A DNA stretch of 38,154 nt from Bacteroidaceae bacterium (GTDB lineage Bacteria > Bacteroidota > Bacteroidia > Bacteroidales > Bacteroidaceae), in the NCBI GenBank assembly GCA_017547205.1, contig JAFYQH010000022.1, positions 1-38,154 on the forward strand. Direction: 5' to 3'. Both the position numbers and the translations under genes were made by a program. This document shows, piece by piece, positions 8,371 to 15,243 of this stretch. Within the stretch, counting starts at the first letter, position 1, and each line of letters opens with the position of its first letter. Below the pieces are notes generated by a model. The model saw nothing but the letters and a program-made list of their open reading frames with translations. It did no database searches and had not been told where the DNA came from.

Positions 8371-9441
8371 TAACTTAAGCCCATCGAGCATGCTTGCAAA
8401 TAGCTTTATGCCCTCGCGTATCTCGCTTATTCTTATGAATTCGTTGGCGGTATGCGAGCGTGACGACTCCCCGGGGCCCATCTTCAGTGTTGGGATATTG
8501 AGCAGTGCCTGATTCGACAGGGTGGGAGAACCGTAGGGCTTGCGTCCAAGCTCCACGGCACGCTGTACAAGAGGGTGGTCGGGCGATATTGACGATGAGT
8601 TGAGGCGTGTAGAACGTGCCTTTACCTCACTGCCCACATTGCTCTTTATTATGTCGAGCAGTTCGTTGTTCGAGTAGCATTCGTTGCTGCGTATGTCAAC
8701 CACAAAGCTGCAGTTGTCGGGAATCACATTGTGCTGCTTGCCGGCATTGACCTGTGTAACGGTCATCTTGACGTCGCCTAGTAGCGGTGAACTCTCGGGG
8801 TATTTATAGTTCCTGAACCAATTGATGTCGTCCATTGCCTTATAGATGGCATTCACGCCCTCATTGCGCGCCGCATGTCCTGCAACACCCGAGGCAACAC
8901 AATCGAGAACCATGAGGCCCTTCTCGGCCACTGCCGGGTGCATTCCGGTAGGCTCTCCTATTATGGCGCAGGTGACAGGGGGTAGGAGAGGGAACACGGC
9001 CTCTATGCCGTTCTTGCCCGACACCTCCTCCTCGGCCGATGCAAGGAATATCGTATTGTATTTCTGCGGGTTCTGGCATATCTGGTAGAAGACCTGCAGC
9101 ATTGTAACCAATGACGCACCGTCATCGTTGCTGCCAAGACCGTATATGATATCACCCTCAACAATGGGTGTAAAGGGGTGCTTGCTCCATCCTGCCACTG
9201 GCTTCACCGTGTCAATGTGTGCATCGAGCAGCAACGTAGGGCGTGTAGCATCGTAGCCTGGAGCTATACACCATATATTGTTGAGGTGACGGTGCATCTC
9301 GAAACGCACCGGCGCACCACGCTCAATGAATAGCTGCAGCCTGTCGGTCGCGTCACCCTCTTCACGGCTGAGCGACGGGGTACTGATAAGAACCTTCAAC
9401 AACTCTACTGCACTGTTTACATTCGACTCGGTTATAATCAT
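8368..9441 (-). CDS. M20 family metallo-deacylase (ArgE/DapE-like)
   Basis: This 357-residue cytoplasmic zinc hydrolase belongs to the ArgE/DapE/ACY1 family. Visible motifs are LLLDAHIDTVKP (metal histidine and aspartate), YGLGSNDDGASLV (bridging aspartate), ASAEEEVSG (catalytic glutamate pair), IIGEPTG, and near the end a histidine in SRSHTANEF. In Bacteroides a close relative removes the N-succinyl group from succinylornithine in arginine synthesis, which is the likeliest role, but other acylated amino acids are possible. I start at the ATG at 9441 rather than a TTG five codons upstream. The gene is alone, with its own promoter and a shared terminator. Confidence 0.87.
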   Translation of the reverse strand: MIITESNVNSAVELLKVLISTPSLSREEGDATDRLQLFIERGAPVRFEMHRHLNNIWCIAPGYDATRPTLLLDAHIDTVKPVAGWSKHPFTPIVEGDIIYGLGSNDDGASLVTMLQVFYQICQNPQKYNTIFLASAEEEVSGKNGIEAVFPLLPPVTCAIIGEPTGMHPAVAEKGLMVLDCVASGVAGHAARNEGVNAIYKAMDDINWFRNYKYPESSPLLGDVKMTVTQVNAGKQHNVIPDNCSFVVDIRSNECYSNNELLDIIKSNVGSEVKARSTRLNSSSISPDHPLVQRAVELGRKPYGSPTLSNQALLNIPTLKMGPGESSRSHTANEFIRISEIREGIKLFASMLDGLKL

Positions 9442-9464
9442 ACGCAAATAATCCAATTATACCG

Positions 9465-9497
9465 CAAAGGTAAGAATATAACACCTCAATTGCCAAA
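9465..9497 (-). promoter_or_regulatory. Promoter of the M20 peptidase gene
   Basis: On the minus strand, TACCTTTG (9465-9472) matches the Bacteroidetes -7 consensus TAnnTTTG, and TTTG (9494-9497) lies 21 bases upstream as the -33 box. It sits 24 bases before the ATG at 9441, which supports that start. Confidence 0.65.
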
Positions 9498-9567
9498 TCT
9501 TCCTTTTAAAATTTATTAACAAACAGCATGGCCAGGATTATTTTGCGCCCTTTACTGCTTACAGTAA

Positions 9568-9599
9568 TTTGTTTATTGTTGAATATAGTTGTATCTTCG
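9568..9599 (+). promoter_or_regulatory. Promoter of prfB
   Basis: TTTG (9568-9571) and TATCTTCG (9592-9599) are separated by 20 bases, fitting the Bacteroidetes -33/-7 pattern. The prfB start follows 27 bases later. Confidence 0.65.
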
Positions 9600-9626
9600 C
9601 GGAGAATTTAAAAAGACACGATACAA

Positions 9627-10742
9627 ATGATTACAGCCGACCAACTTAAAGACATAAAGGAGCGCACGGCTGCGCTCAGGCAATACCTTGCAATAGACGA
9701 GAAGATCATACAGGTCGAGGAGGAGCAGCTCCGCACACAGGCCCCCGGGTTCTGGGACAACGCTAAGGAGGCCGAGGCCCAGATGAAGAAAGTAAAGGGA
9801 ATCCAGGCATGGATAGACGGCTACAAGGAGGTTAACAACCGCACCGAGGAGACCGAGATGGCCATGGAGCTCTACCGCGAGGAGATGGTCGACGAGCACG
9901 AAGTGGATGACGCATACGCACGCGCACTTGCAGCCATAGAAGAACTTGAGCTTAAAAACATGCTCCGCGGAGAGGCCGACGAGATGGACTGCGTGCTGAA
10001 GATAAACTCCGGTGCCGGCGGTACCGAGGCACAGGATTGGGCAAGCATGCTCATGCGCATGTACATGCGCTGGGCCGAGGCCAACAACTACAAGGTAACG
10101 GTTGCCAATCTGCAGGAGGCCGAGGATGCCGGAATAAAGACCGTGACACTTGAGATAAAGGGACCCTACTCATATGGTTACCTCAAGGGCGAGAATGGAG
10201 TGCACCGTCTGGTACGCGTGAGCCCCTACAATGCACAGGGAAAGCGAATGACATCGTTCAGCTCGGTATTCGTCACACCGCTGGTCGATGACAGCATAGA
10301 GGTTGTTATTGAACCGGCACGTATATCATGGGATACATTCCGAAGCGGCGGTGCCGGTGGACAGAACGTGAACAAGGTGGAGTCGGGCGTGCGCTTGCGC
10401 TACCAGTACAAGGACCCGTATACCGGTGCCGAGGAGGAGATTCTCATCGAGAACACCGAGACACGTGACCAGCCCAAGAACAAGGAGAATGCCATGCGCC
10501 AGTTGCGTTCAATACTCTACAACAAGGAGATGCAGCACCGCATGGAGGAGCAGGCCAAGGTCGAGGCCGGCAAGAAGAAAATCGAGTGGGGCTCACAGAT
10601 ACGCAGCTACGTCTTCGACGACCGTCGTGTGAAAGACCACCGCACGAACTACCAGACATCGGACGTGAACGGCGTTATGGACGGCAAGATAGACGGCTTC
10701 ATAAAGGCGTTCCTCATGGAGTTCGCCGAGGGCGGAGAATAA
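9627..10742 (+). CDS. prfB: Peptide chain release factor 2
   Basis: This 371-residue protein ends translation at UGA and UAA codons. The GGQ loop that triggers peptide release is at residues 244-246 in GGAGGQNVNKVESGVRLRY. The stop-codon-reading tripeptide, SPF in E. coli RF2, reads SPY here (HRLVRVSPYNAQGKRMTSF). The gene is read in one frame: at the place where E. coli carries the CUU-UGA autoregulatory frameshift, the bases are CTT GCA, within LRQYLAIDEK, so there is no in-frame UGA. A hairpin follows 20 bp after the stop. Assignment as RF2 rather than RF1 rests on SPY in place of the RF1 PxT motif and on the N-terminal APGFWD segment. Confidence 0.95.
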   Translation: MITADQLKDIKERTAALRQYLAIDEKIIQVEEEQLRTQAPGFWDNAKEAEAQMKKVKGIQAWIDGYKEVNNRTEETEMAMELYREEMVDEHEVDDAYARALAAIEELELKNMLRGEADEMDCVLKINSGAGGTEAQDWASMLMRMYMRWAEANNYKVTVANLQEAEDAGIKTVTLEIKGPYSYGYLKGENGVHRLVRVSPYNAQGKRMTSFSSVFVTPLVDDSIEVVIEPARISWDTFRSGGAGGQNVNKVESGVRLRYQYKDPYTGAEEEILIENTETRDQPKNKENAMRQLRSILYNKEMQHRMEEQAKVEAGKKKIEWGSQIRSYVFDDRRVKDHRTNYQTSDVNGVMDGKIDGFIKAFLMEFAEGGE

Positions 10743-10760
10743 TTATATATACACTATGAG

Positions 10761-10787
10761 GGTGCCCCAAGAGTAAAATGGGGCACC
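10761..10787 (+). terminator. Hairpin between prfB and the CYTH gene
   Basis: GGTGCCCCA (10761-10769) pairs perfectly with TGGGGCACC (10779-10787) around a nine-base loop. Only a weak T-rich tail follows (TTCAATAT), so it may be a partial terminator or a stability element between prfB and the next gene. Confidence 0.55.
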
Positions 10788-10804
10788 TTCAATATAATAA
10801 AGGC

Positions 10805-11275
10805 ATGGCTATAGAGATAGAGAGAAAATTCCTTGTAACCGATGACATCTACAAGTCAATGGCACACCATAGCGACCGCATAGCACAAGGTTACGTATGC
10901 CGCCAGAGCGGCAACTCCACACGTGTAAGAGTACGTGGTGAGAAGGGATACCTCACAATAAAGGGCCCTTCACTTGACGGTGGGCTGAGCCGTTTCGAAT
11001 GGGAAAAGGAGATACCTGTAAACGAAGCATGGGACCTGATGAAGCTGTGCCATGGTGCTACAATTGACAAGACAAGATACCTTGTGGACTACAAAGGACA
11101 CACGTTCGAGGTAGACGAGTTCTATGGTGACAACGAGGGACTTGTGGTTGCCGAGATTGAACTGAACGACAAAGAAGAAGATTTTGAACTGCCCCCATTC
11201 ATAGGCAAGGAGGTAACAGGAGACAGTAAGTACTACAACTCGAGCCTTACCCGTTTCCCTTACAAATGTTGGTAA
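10805..11275 (+). CDS. CYTH domain protein (class IV adenylate cyclase / thiamine triphosphatase-like)
   Basis: This 156-residue protein opens with MAIEIERKFLV, the diagnostic ExExK signature of the CYTH superfamily, whose members bind triphosphates in a beta-tunnel with divalent metal. Further basic and acidic tunnel residues are seen in NSTRVRVRGEKGYLTIKG, RFEWEKEI, KTRYLV and FEVDEFYGDNEGLVVAEIEL. The start is placed at 10805 because the ExExK motif should be near the N-terminus and an upstream ATG at 10778 falls inside a hairpin. Prokaryotic members are commonly inorganic triphosphatases or thiamine triphosphatases. The substrate here is not determined. Confidence 0.88.
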   Translation: MAIEIERKFLVTDDIYKSMAHHSDRIAQGYVCRQSGNSTRVRVRGEKGYLTIKGPSLDGGLSRFEWEKEIPVNEAWDLMKLCHGATIDKTRYLVDYKGHTFEVDEFYGDNEGLVVAEIELNDKEEDFELPPFIGKEVTGDSKYYNSSLTRFPYKCW

Positions 11276-11328
11276 CGTTTTAACTAACAAATTTCCGCCA
11301 TAGGCTTGTTTAAAATTGTACAACTTCT

Positions 11329-11336
11329 TATATTCG
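11329..11336 (+). promoter_or_regulatory. Possible -7 box before the lipoprotein gene
   Basis: TATATTCG resembles the Bacteroidetes -7 element, with a TTG 20 bases upstream (around 11306-11308). It lies 61 bases before the lipoprotein start at 11398. Confidence 0.4.
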
Positions 11337-11397
11337 CACATCGTGGAAAGCCTCAATGGCTACCGGAAAATTAAAACAAACCAAAATAATCATTATT

Positions 11398-12012
11398 ATG
11401 AAAAAGAATCTATTGTTTTTGTTGGCAGGTATCTGCCTGGTTCTTACAGGATGTTTTAGCGGAGGAAACGAGACCAGCGACCTAAAGATGTACGAACTCA
11501 AAGGTAATGTAAAGAGTGTTAAGGCAACAAGCACGACAAACGGAATAGAATCCCTTGTTTACCAGCTGGAATTTGACGAAAAAGGCCTTGCGACAACCCA
11601 CAGGTACGACAATCTTTGGGGAGAGGGACCTACAATATCGGTAGAACGCAACGAAAAGGGCGAAGTTACCACATATACCTCGATTTTCCCTGATGCCGAA
11701 GTTGCCAATGTGGATGCACAATATACATATGACAGCAACGGTCTGCTCACAACAATAGAAGCATTGTGGGACGGCGAGAGCAACACCAAAGAGATGATTG
11801 AGTACAACGAAAAGAACGATAGGGCAAGAACTGTTACCGAGTTCTACGACTATGACCAGACGACAGTCGAAGAGGTAGAGTATATATACACCAATTTTGA
11901 CCAGAATGGCAACTGGATTGAAAGAGAAGCAAAAGTGAAGTCATACACAAAGGATTTTGACGACATCCAGGAATTGTCATTTACCGAGAAGAGAGAAATA
12001 ATCTATTATTGA
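11398..12012 (+). CDS. Hypothetical lipoprotein with YD-like repeats
   Basis: The 204-residue product starts MKKNLLFLLAGICLVLTGC, a typical lipoprotein signal with lipobox LTGC. I therefore place the start at 11398 rather than an ATG 42 bases upstream. The mature part has short repeated strands of the form YxFDEKGL, ERNEKGEV, YTYDSNGL, IEYNEKND and YTNFDQNGNWIER. These resemble the YD/RHS-like or MORN-like beta repeats found in several Bacteroidetes lipoproteins. It is probably an exported envelope protein; I do not recognise a specific function. It is followed by a strong terminator. Confidence 0.75.
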   Translation: MKKNLLFLLAGICLVLTGCFSGGNETSDLKMYELKGNVKSVKATSTTNGIESLVYQLEFDEKGLATTHRYDNLWGEGPTISVERNEKGEVTTYTSIFPDAEVANVDAQYTYDSNGLLTTIEALWDGESNTKEMIEYNEKNDRARTVTEFYDYDQTTVEEVEYIYTNFDQNGNWIEREAKVKSYTKDFDDIQELSFTEKREIIYY

Positions 12013-12051
12013 TGCATATTACATAATAAACCACTTTTTACTTTTTGAACG

Positions 12052-12094
12052 AACAATCCCAGCCAGAACATGATCTGGCTGGGATTGTTTTCTT
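12052..12094. terminator. Terminator between the lipoprotein and VanZ-like genes
   Basis: AACAATCCCAGCCAGA (12052-12067) pairs perfectly with TCTGGCTGGGATTGTT (12074-12089) around the loop ACATGA and is followed by TTCTT on the plus strand. It is symmetric enough to serve the convergent VanZ-like gene as well. Confidence 0.9.
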
Positions 12095-12108
12095 AGTAGA
12101 ATGACTTT

Positions 12109-12528
12109 TTACTTAGGAGACACACCGCTGTCTGTACTTCGTCGCCTGAACACCAGCGGTCTTATGACATATCTCCCAATAACGGCTGCGAAGAGAACTC
12201 CTAAAGTGTTAAAAAGGAAATCCACTACATCACCATTGCGGTATGTTGTGAGGTACTCCTGGAACAGTTCGAGCATACCGCTGAAAAGTACTGGAGCAAC
12301 AACGGCACCCATGACCATTTTCCTTAGGCTGAACATAGTGTGCGACCTGTAATACTCGAACCATATGACAACGCATAGGAAGGCATACATGAGAAAATGG
12401 GCTATCTTGTCAAGGCCTGTAAACGACGGGACTGACGATGTACCCCTTCCCAAAGAGAGACAGGATATAAGCACCAATGTCAACAATGACAGCGGATATT
12501 TCCTGAGAACAACAACAATCTTATTCAT
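12109..12528 (-). CDS. VanZ-like family membrane protein
   Basis: This is a 139-residue integral membrane protein of the VanZ-like family with about four membrane segments. The family motifs are DKIAHFLMYAFL after the first helix and ELFQEYLTTYRNGDVVDFLF before the last, with the conserved E-x2-Q and R-x2-D-x2-D residues. The start is put at 12528 (MNKIVVVL) because the extra upstream residues are cysteine-rich and lie over a region without promoter or ribosome binding signs. VanZ of enterococci gives low teicoplanin resistance, but the wider family has no settled function. The gene is read toward the terminator at 12052. Confidence 0.85.
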   Translation of the reverse strand: MNKIVVVLRKYPLSLLTLVLISCLSLGRGTSSVPSFTGLDKIAHFLMYAFLCVVIWFEYYRSHTMFSLRKMVMGAVVAPVLFSGMLELFQEYLTTYRNGDVVDFLFNTLGVLFAAVIGRYVIRPLVFRRRSTDSGVSPK

Positions 12529-12578
12529 GAAACACACATTACTTTTACAACAGCAATCCACAGACGGGATATTCGGTC

Positions 12579-12626
12579 AAAAAAGCTACACATTGCCGGA
12601 AACGGATAATTGCCTGCAATGTGTAG
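12579..12626 (-). terminator. Terminator of the coiled-coil lipoprotein gene
   Basis: On the minus strand CTACACATTGC pairs with GCAATGTGTAG (12616-12626 with 12586-12596 on the plus strand) around a 19-base loop and is followed by CTTTTTTG. This is a standard intrinsic terminator, 92 bases past the stop codon. Confidence 0.8.
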
Positions 12627-12717
12627 TCATAAATCAAATTACAATTTTCAAAAAATATCTTTTAAATATATAACTCAAATATATCGTATTTGTTATATGA
12701 TTCTACATTAATTTTTG

Positions 12718-13638
12718 TTAATTTGCACGTACCACAAGGTATCTTGTAACGCTCCAGAACTTGTCAGTATCAACAATCTTTAGAGTCTGCATACCAGTCT
12801 CATCCTCAACGATTGTGTATGAACCCTCGGGGTGAGTTGTAAGAATCTTAGCATTCTTTGTACCAAGCACAATATCATTGGTATTACGGATATCAATCTT
12901 TGTGAAATAATCCTTATTAACATCGGCATCCTCCATTACGTCACCCTTCTTGAAGAGACCGGTATTTGTGAGAATCTTCTGCTCCTTGAGTTCCTTCTTG
13001 CTTCCTATAACATACCATGCTGTATTCAAAGCCTTATCCTGCTCGGCAATGGTCTCCTGACTCTCGGCATTCTGTGCAGTAAGTTCTTCCTTTATTGCAG
13101 TAAGAGATGCTACAGTCTCATCAAGTTCCTTAACCCTGATGTTCTTTGCTGCAAGTTCAGTCTGCAGTGCCTTTATTTCCTCGGCCTTTGCTCCAAGCTC
13201 GGCAGTCAAGGACTCTACGGCCTTCTTGAGCTGTGCCGACTTGTAGTTGCTGTTCTTTAGCTTGCCCTGCAACTCAGCGATAAGATCCCTGTTCTCCTTC
13301 ATTCTCGACTGTATGAACGCGAGGTCAGCCCTTACCTTCTCCTTTACACTTGCGGGGGCAGTCTCCATTGTTCCGCTCTGCACGGCAAGACGATTCTCGG
13401 CCTCGTTTATCTGGCGGAAACCATCGGACACTTCATTGAAGAGACCCATGAAATCATCCACCTCCTTGTTAGAGTTTGCAAGTTCCACACTCAACGAATC
13501 AACCTTGGCTGCAAGCTCCTCCTTGCTGGGACCGTTGCTGCACGAAGCGAACATAGCCACTCCAAAAGCTACCAAAGCAAGTTTCTTTGTTCCACAGATG
13601 ATACCATTCACATAATTTTTTCCAGTTGTCTTTTTCAT
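12718..13638 (-). CDS. Coiled-coil lipoprotein, possibly Cbp1-like
   Basis: This 306-residue envelope protein has a hydrophobic segment (LALVAFGVAMFASC) ending in a lipobox-like FASC. A long coiled coil rich in A, E, K, L and Q follows (about residues 45-205), then a compact globular end (AWYVIGSKKELKEQKIL to the C-terminus). The start is put at 13638 (MKKTTGK) so that the signal is N-terminal; an upstream in-frame extension would run over the sigma-54-like promoter. The layout resembles the Bacteroides fragilis family named after collagen-binding protein Cbp1, from memory only. One DSL triplet (KVDSLSVE) fits the Bacteroides O-glycosylation motif. It lies downstream of a sigma-54 activator gene. 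Confidence 0.7.
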   Translation of the reverse strand: MKKTTGKNYVNGIICGTKKLALVAFGVAMFASCSNGPSKEELAAKVDSLSVELANSNKEVDDFMGLFNEVSDGFRQINEAENRLAVQSGTMETAPASVKEKVRADLAFIQSRMKENRDLIAELQGKLKNSNYKSAQLKKAVESLTAELGAKAEEIKALQTELAAKNIRVKELDETVASLTAIKEELTAQNAESQETIAEQDKALNTAWYVIGSKKELKEQKILTNTGLFKKGDVMEDADVNKDYFTKIDIRNTNDIVLGTKNAKILTTHPEGSYTIVEDETGMQTLKIVDTDKFWSVTRYLVVRAN

Positions 13639-13726
13639 AACAGTTAATTTTTTGTATTTGACATTATATTTATATTCTTTCTTTATAGCGCAGCCTGCCA
13701 CAGGCAAGCACCTCCACTGATTAAAG

Positions 13727-13742
13727 AACAAAATCCGTGCCA
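13727..13742 (-). promoter_or_regulatory. Probable sigma-54 promoter of the coiled-coil lipoprotein gene
   Basis: On the minus strand the site reads TGGCACGGATTTTGTT: the -24 element TGGCACG matches the consensus fully, and the -12 element TTGT differs from TTGC in one base, with correct spacing. It lies 90-105 bases before the lipoprotein start and 58 bases downstream of a cluster of palindromic sites, next to a gene for a sigma-54 activator. Confidence 0.65.
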
Positions 13743-13799
13743 AAAAACCATCAAACTAAATAAATTACTGAAAATCAACATATAACAAAATAAAACAAA

Positions 13800-13862
13800 T
13801 TCCACACCTTGTGGAAAAGTGTGGAATTGTGTGGAACATTGTGTGGAAAAATTCCACACAAT
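13800..13862. promoter_or_regulatory. Cluster of TGTGGAA sites, probable enhancer for an NtrC-type activator
   Basis: Two palindromes flank two extra half-sites. TTCCACA-cct-TGTGGAA covers 13800-13816, and ATTGTGTGGAA-aaa-TTCCACACAAT covers 13838-13862 (11-bp arms). Between them TGTGGAA recurs at 13820 and 13830. Direct copies start at 13810, 13820, 13830 and 13842, nearly one helical turn apart. The cluster is 58-120 bp upstream of the sigma-54-like promoter, the usual place for enhancer sites. Confidence 0.7.
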
Positions 13863-13892
13863 ATGTAGAATACTTCATTGAGTATCCCTGTT

Positions 13893-15224
13893 TTATTCGA
13901 TACCGTACAACTTGAGCTTATTATAAATAGTCTTGCGGTCTATGCCCAACATTGCGGCAGCCTTGCTCTTGTTGTTGCCGGTACGCTGCAGGGCATCCAA
14001 TATACGGTTCTTCTCGTCATCCCTGTCGAAGAGCTGTCGTGCATTGCCTGCTGCCGGCTGCACAATGTCGAGGTCGGCAGCGGTAATGTAGTTTCCTTGT
14101 GCCAGAAGGGTTGCACGCTTTACAATATTCTTGAGCTGGCGCAGATTGCCGGGCCATGAATACTCCTGCAGCATGTCTGTTGCCGACTGATCGAAGCCTA
14201 TAAGTTCCCGACCAAGCTCCCTGTTGGAAAGGTCGAGAAAGAAATTCGCAAACAGTATTATATCCTGTTGGCGCTCCTTGAGCGAAGGCATACGCAATGT
14301 AAACTCGTTTATGCGGTGGAAGAGGTCTTCACGGAACATACCTTTTTCTATGGCCGATTCCAGATTCTCATTTGTTGCGCAAACCACACGCACATCAACC
14401 TCTATTTCCTTTGTAGAACCTACCGGACGCACACGGCGTTCCTGCAGGGCACGCAGCAACTGCACCTGAACCTCATAGCTGAGGTTGCCCACCTCGTCGA
14501 GGAAAAGTGTACCCCCGTTAGCCTCCTGAAAAGCACCTGTTTTGTCGGTTACCGCACCGGTGAATGAACCCTTTACATGGCCGAAGAACTCCGATGCCGC
14601 AAGTTCCTTGGGTATTGCGCCGCAGTCTATGGCTATGAAAGGTTTGTCGGCACGCTTGCTCAACATGTGTATGCGCCTTGCAATGAACTCCTTTCCTGTT
14701 CCGCTCGCGCCGTTTATGAGTACCGACATTGGCGTAGGGGCTACAAGAGACACGTAATTGTACAACTGACGGGCAGCCTCACTCTTGCCTTCCATGAACT
14801 CCATGGGTACAGGCTTCGGGACATTCACCTGTTTCCTAGCCGCAGGGGCTGCCGGTGCCACCGAGGTTTTTACCGCATCCTCTATCTTCCTTAGAAGTTC
14901 GTCGGGCTGTACCGGTTTCGACACATAGTCACTCGCACCACTCTTCATGGCATTGACGGCACTCTGTATATCGGCATAGCTTGTCATTATTATTACCGGG
15001 ACCCGGACACCATGCTCCTTCGTCCACTCAAGAAGAGATGTTCCGTCACCGTCGGGCAGACGGAGGTCGGACAGTATGAGATTGACACTGCCCTTTTCAA
15101 GCTCCCTGCATGCAGCACCGACACTGCTTGCCGTGGAGACTTCAAACCCTTTTCTTGTGAGCCATGTCTTCAGCATCATTGAAAAGGTAAGGTCGTCCTC
15201 GACTATAAGTATACTGTTTGCCAT
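13893..15224 (-). CDS. Sigma-54-dependent response regulator (NtrC family)
   Basis: This is a 443-residue transcription activator. It has a receiver domain (residues 4-117, phospho-acceptor Asp53 in LSDLRLPDGDG), a central AAA+ domain (about 135-360) and a Fis-type helix-turn-helix (NNKSKAAAMLGIDRKTIYNKL) at the C-terminus. The AAA+ part shows Walker A GASGTGKE, Walker B GGTLFLDEVG and an arginine-finger region FREDLFHR. The sigma-54-contacting loop, normally GAFTGA, is GSFTGA. The gene lies 19 bp after the hybrid kinase on the same strand, so the two form one operon and a signalling pair. Its likely target is the coiled-coil lipoprotein gene immediately downstream. Confidence 0.93.
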   Translation of the reverse strand: MANSILIVEDDLTFSMMLKTWLTRKGFEVSTASSVGAACRELEKGSVNLILSDLRLPDGDGTSLLEWTKEHGVRVPVIIMTSYADIQSAVNAMKSGASDYVSKPVQPDELLRKIEDAVKTSVAPAAPAARKQVNVPKPVPMEFMEGKSEAARQLYNYVSLVAPTPMSVLINGASGTGKEFIARRIHMLSKRADKPFIAIDCGAIPKELAASEFFGHVKGSFTGAVTDKTGAFQEANGGTLFLDEVGNLSYEVQVQLLRALQERRVRPVGSTKEIEVDVRVVCATNENLESAIEKGMFREDLFHRINEFTLRMPSLKERQQDIILFANFFLDLSNRELGRELIGFDQSATDMLQEYSWPGNLRQLKNIVKRATLLAQGNYITAADLDIVQPAAGNARQLFDRDDEKNRILDALQRTGNNKSKAAAMLGIDRKTIYNKLKLYGIE

Positions 15225-15243
15225 TATCTATTTCTTGCTTTAC

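Noticed and set aside
12718-13743. Upstream start at 13743 for the coiled-coil lipoprotein
   Set aside because: The extra 35 residues would move the lipoprotein signal inside the protein and would overlap the sigma-54-like promoter.
13838-13862. Palindrome as terminator of the response-regulator gene
   Set aside because: There is no T-tract on the minus strand, and the same half-site recurs several times with helical spacing, which fits protein binding better.
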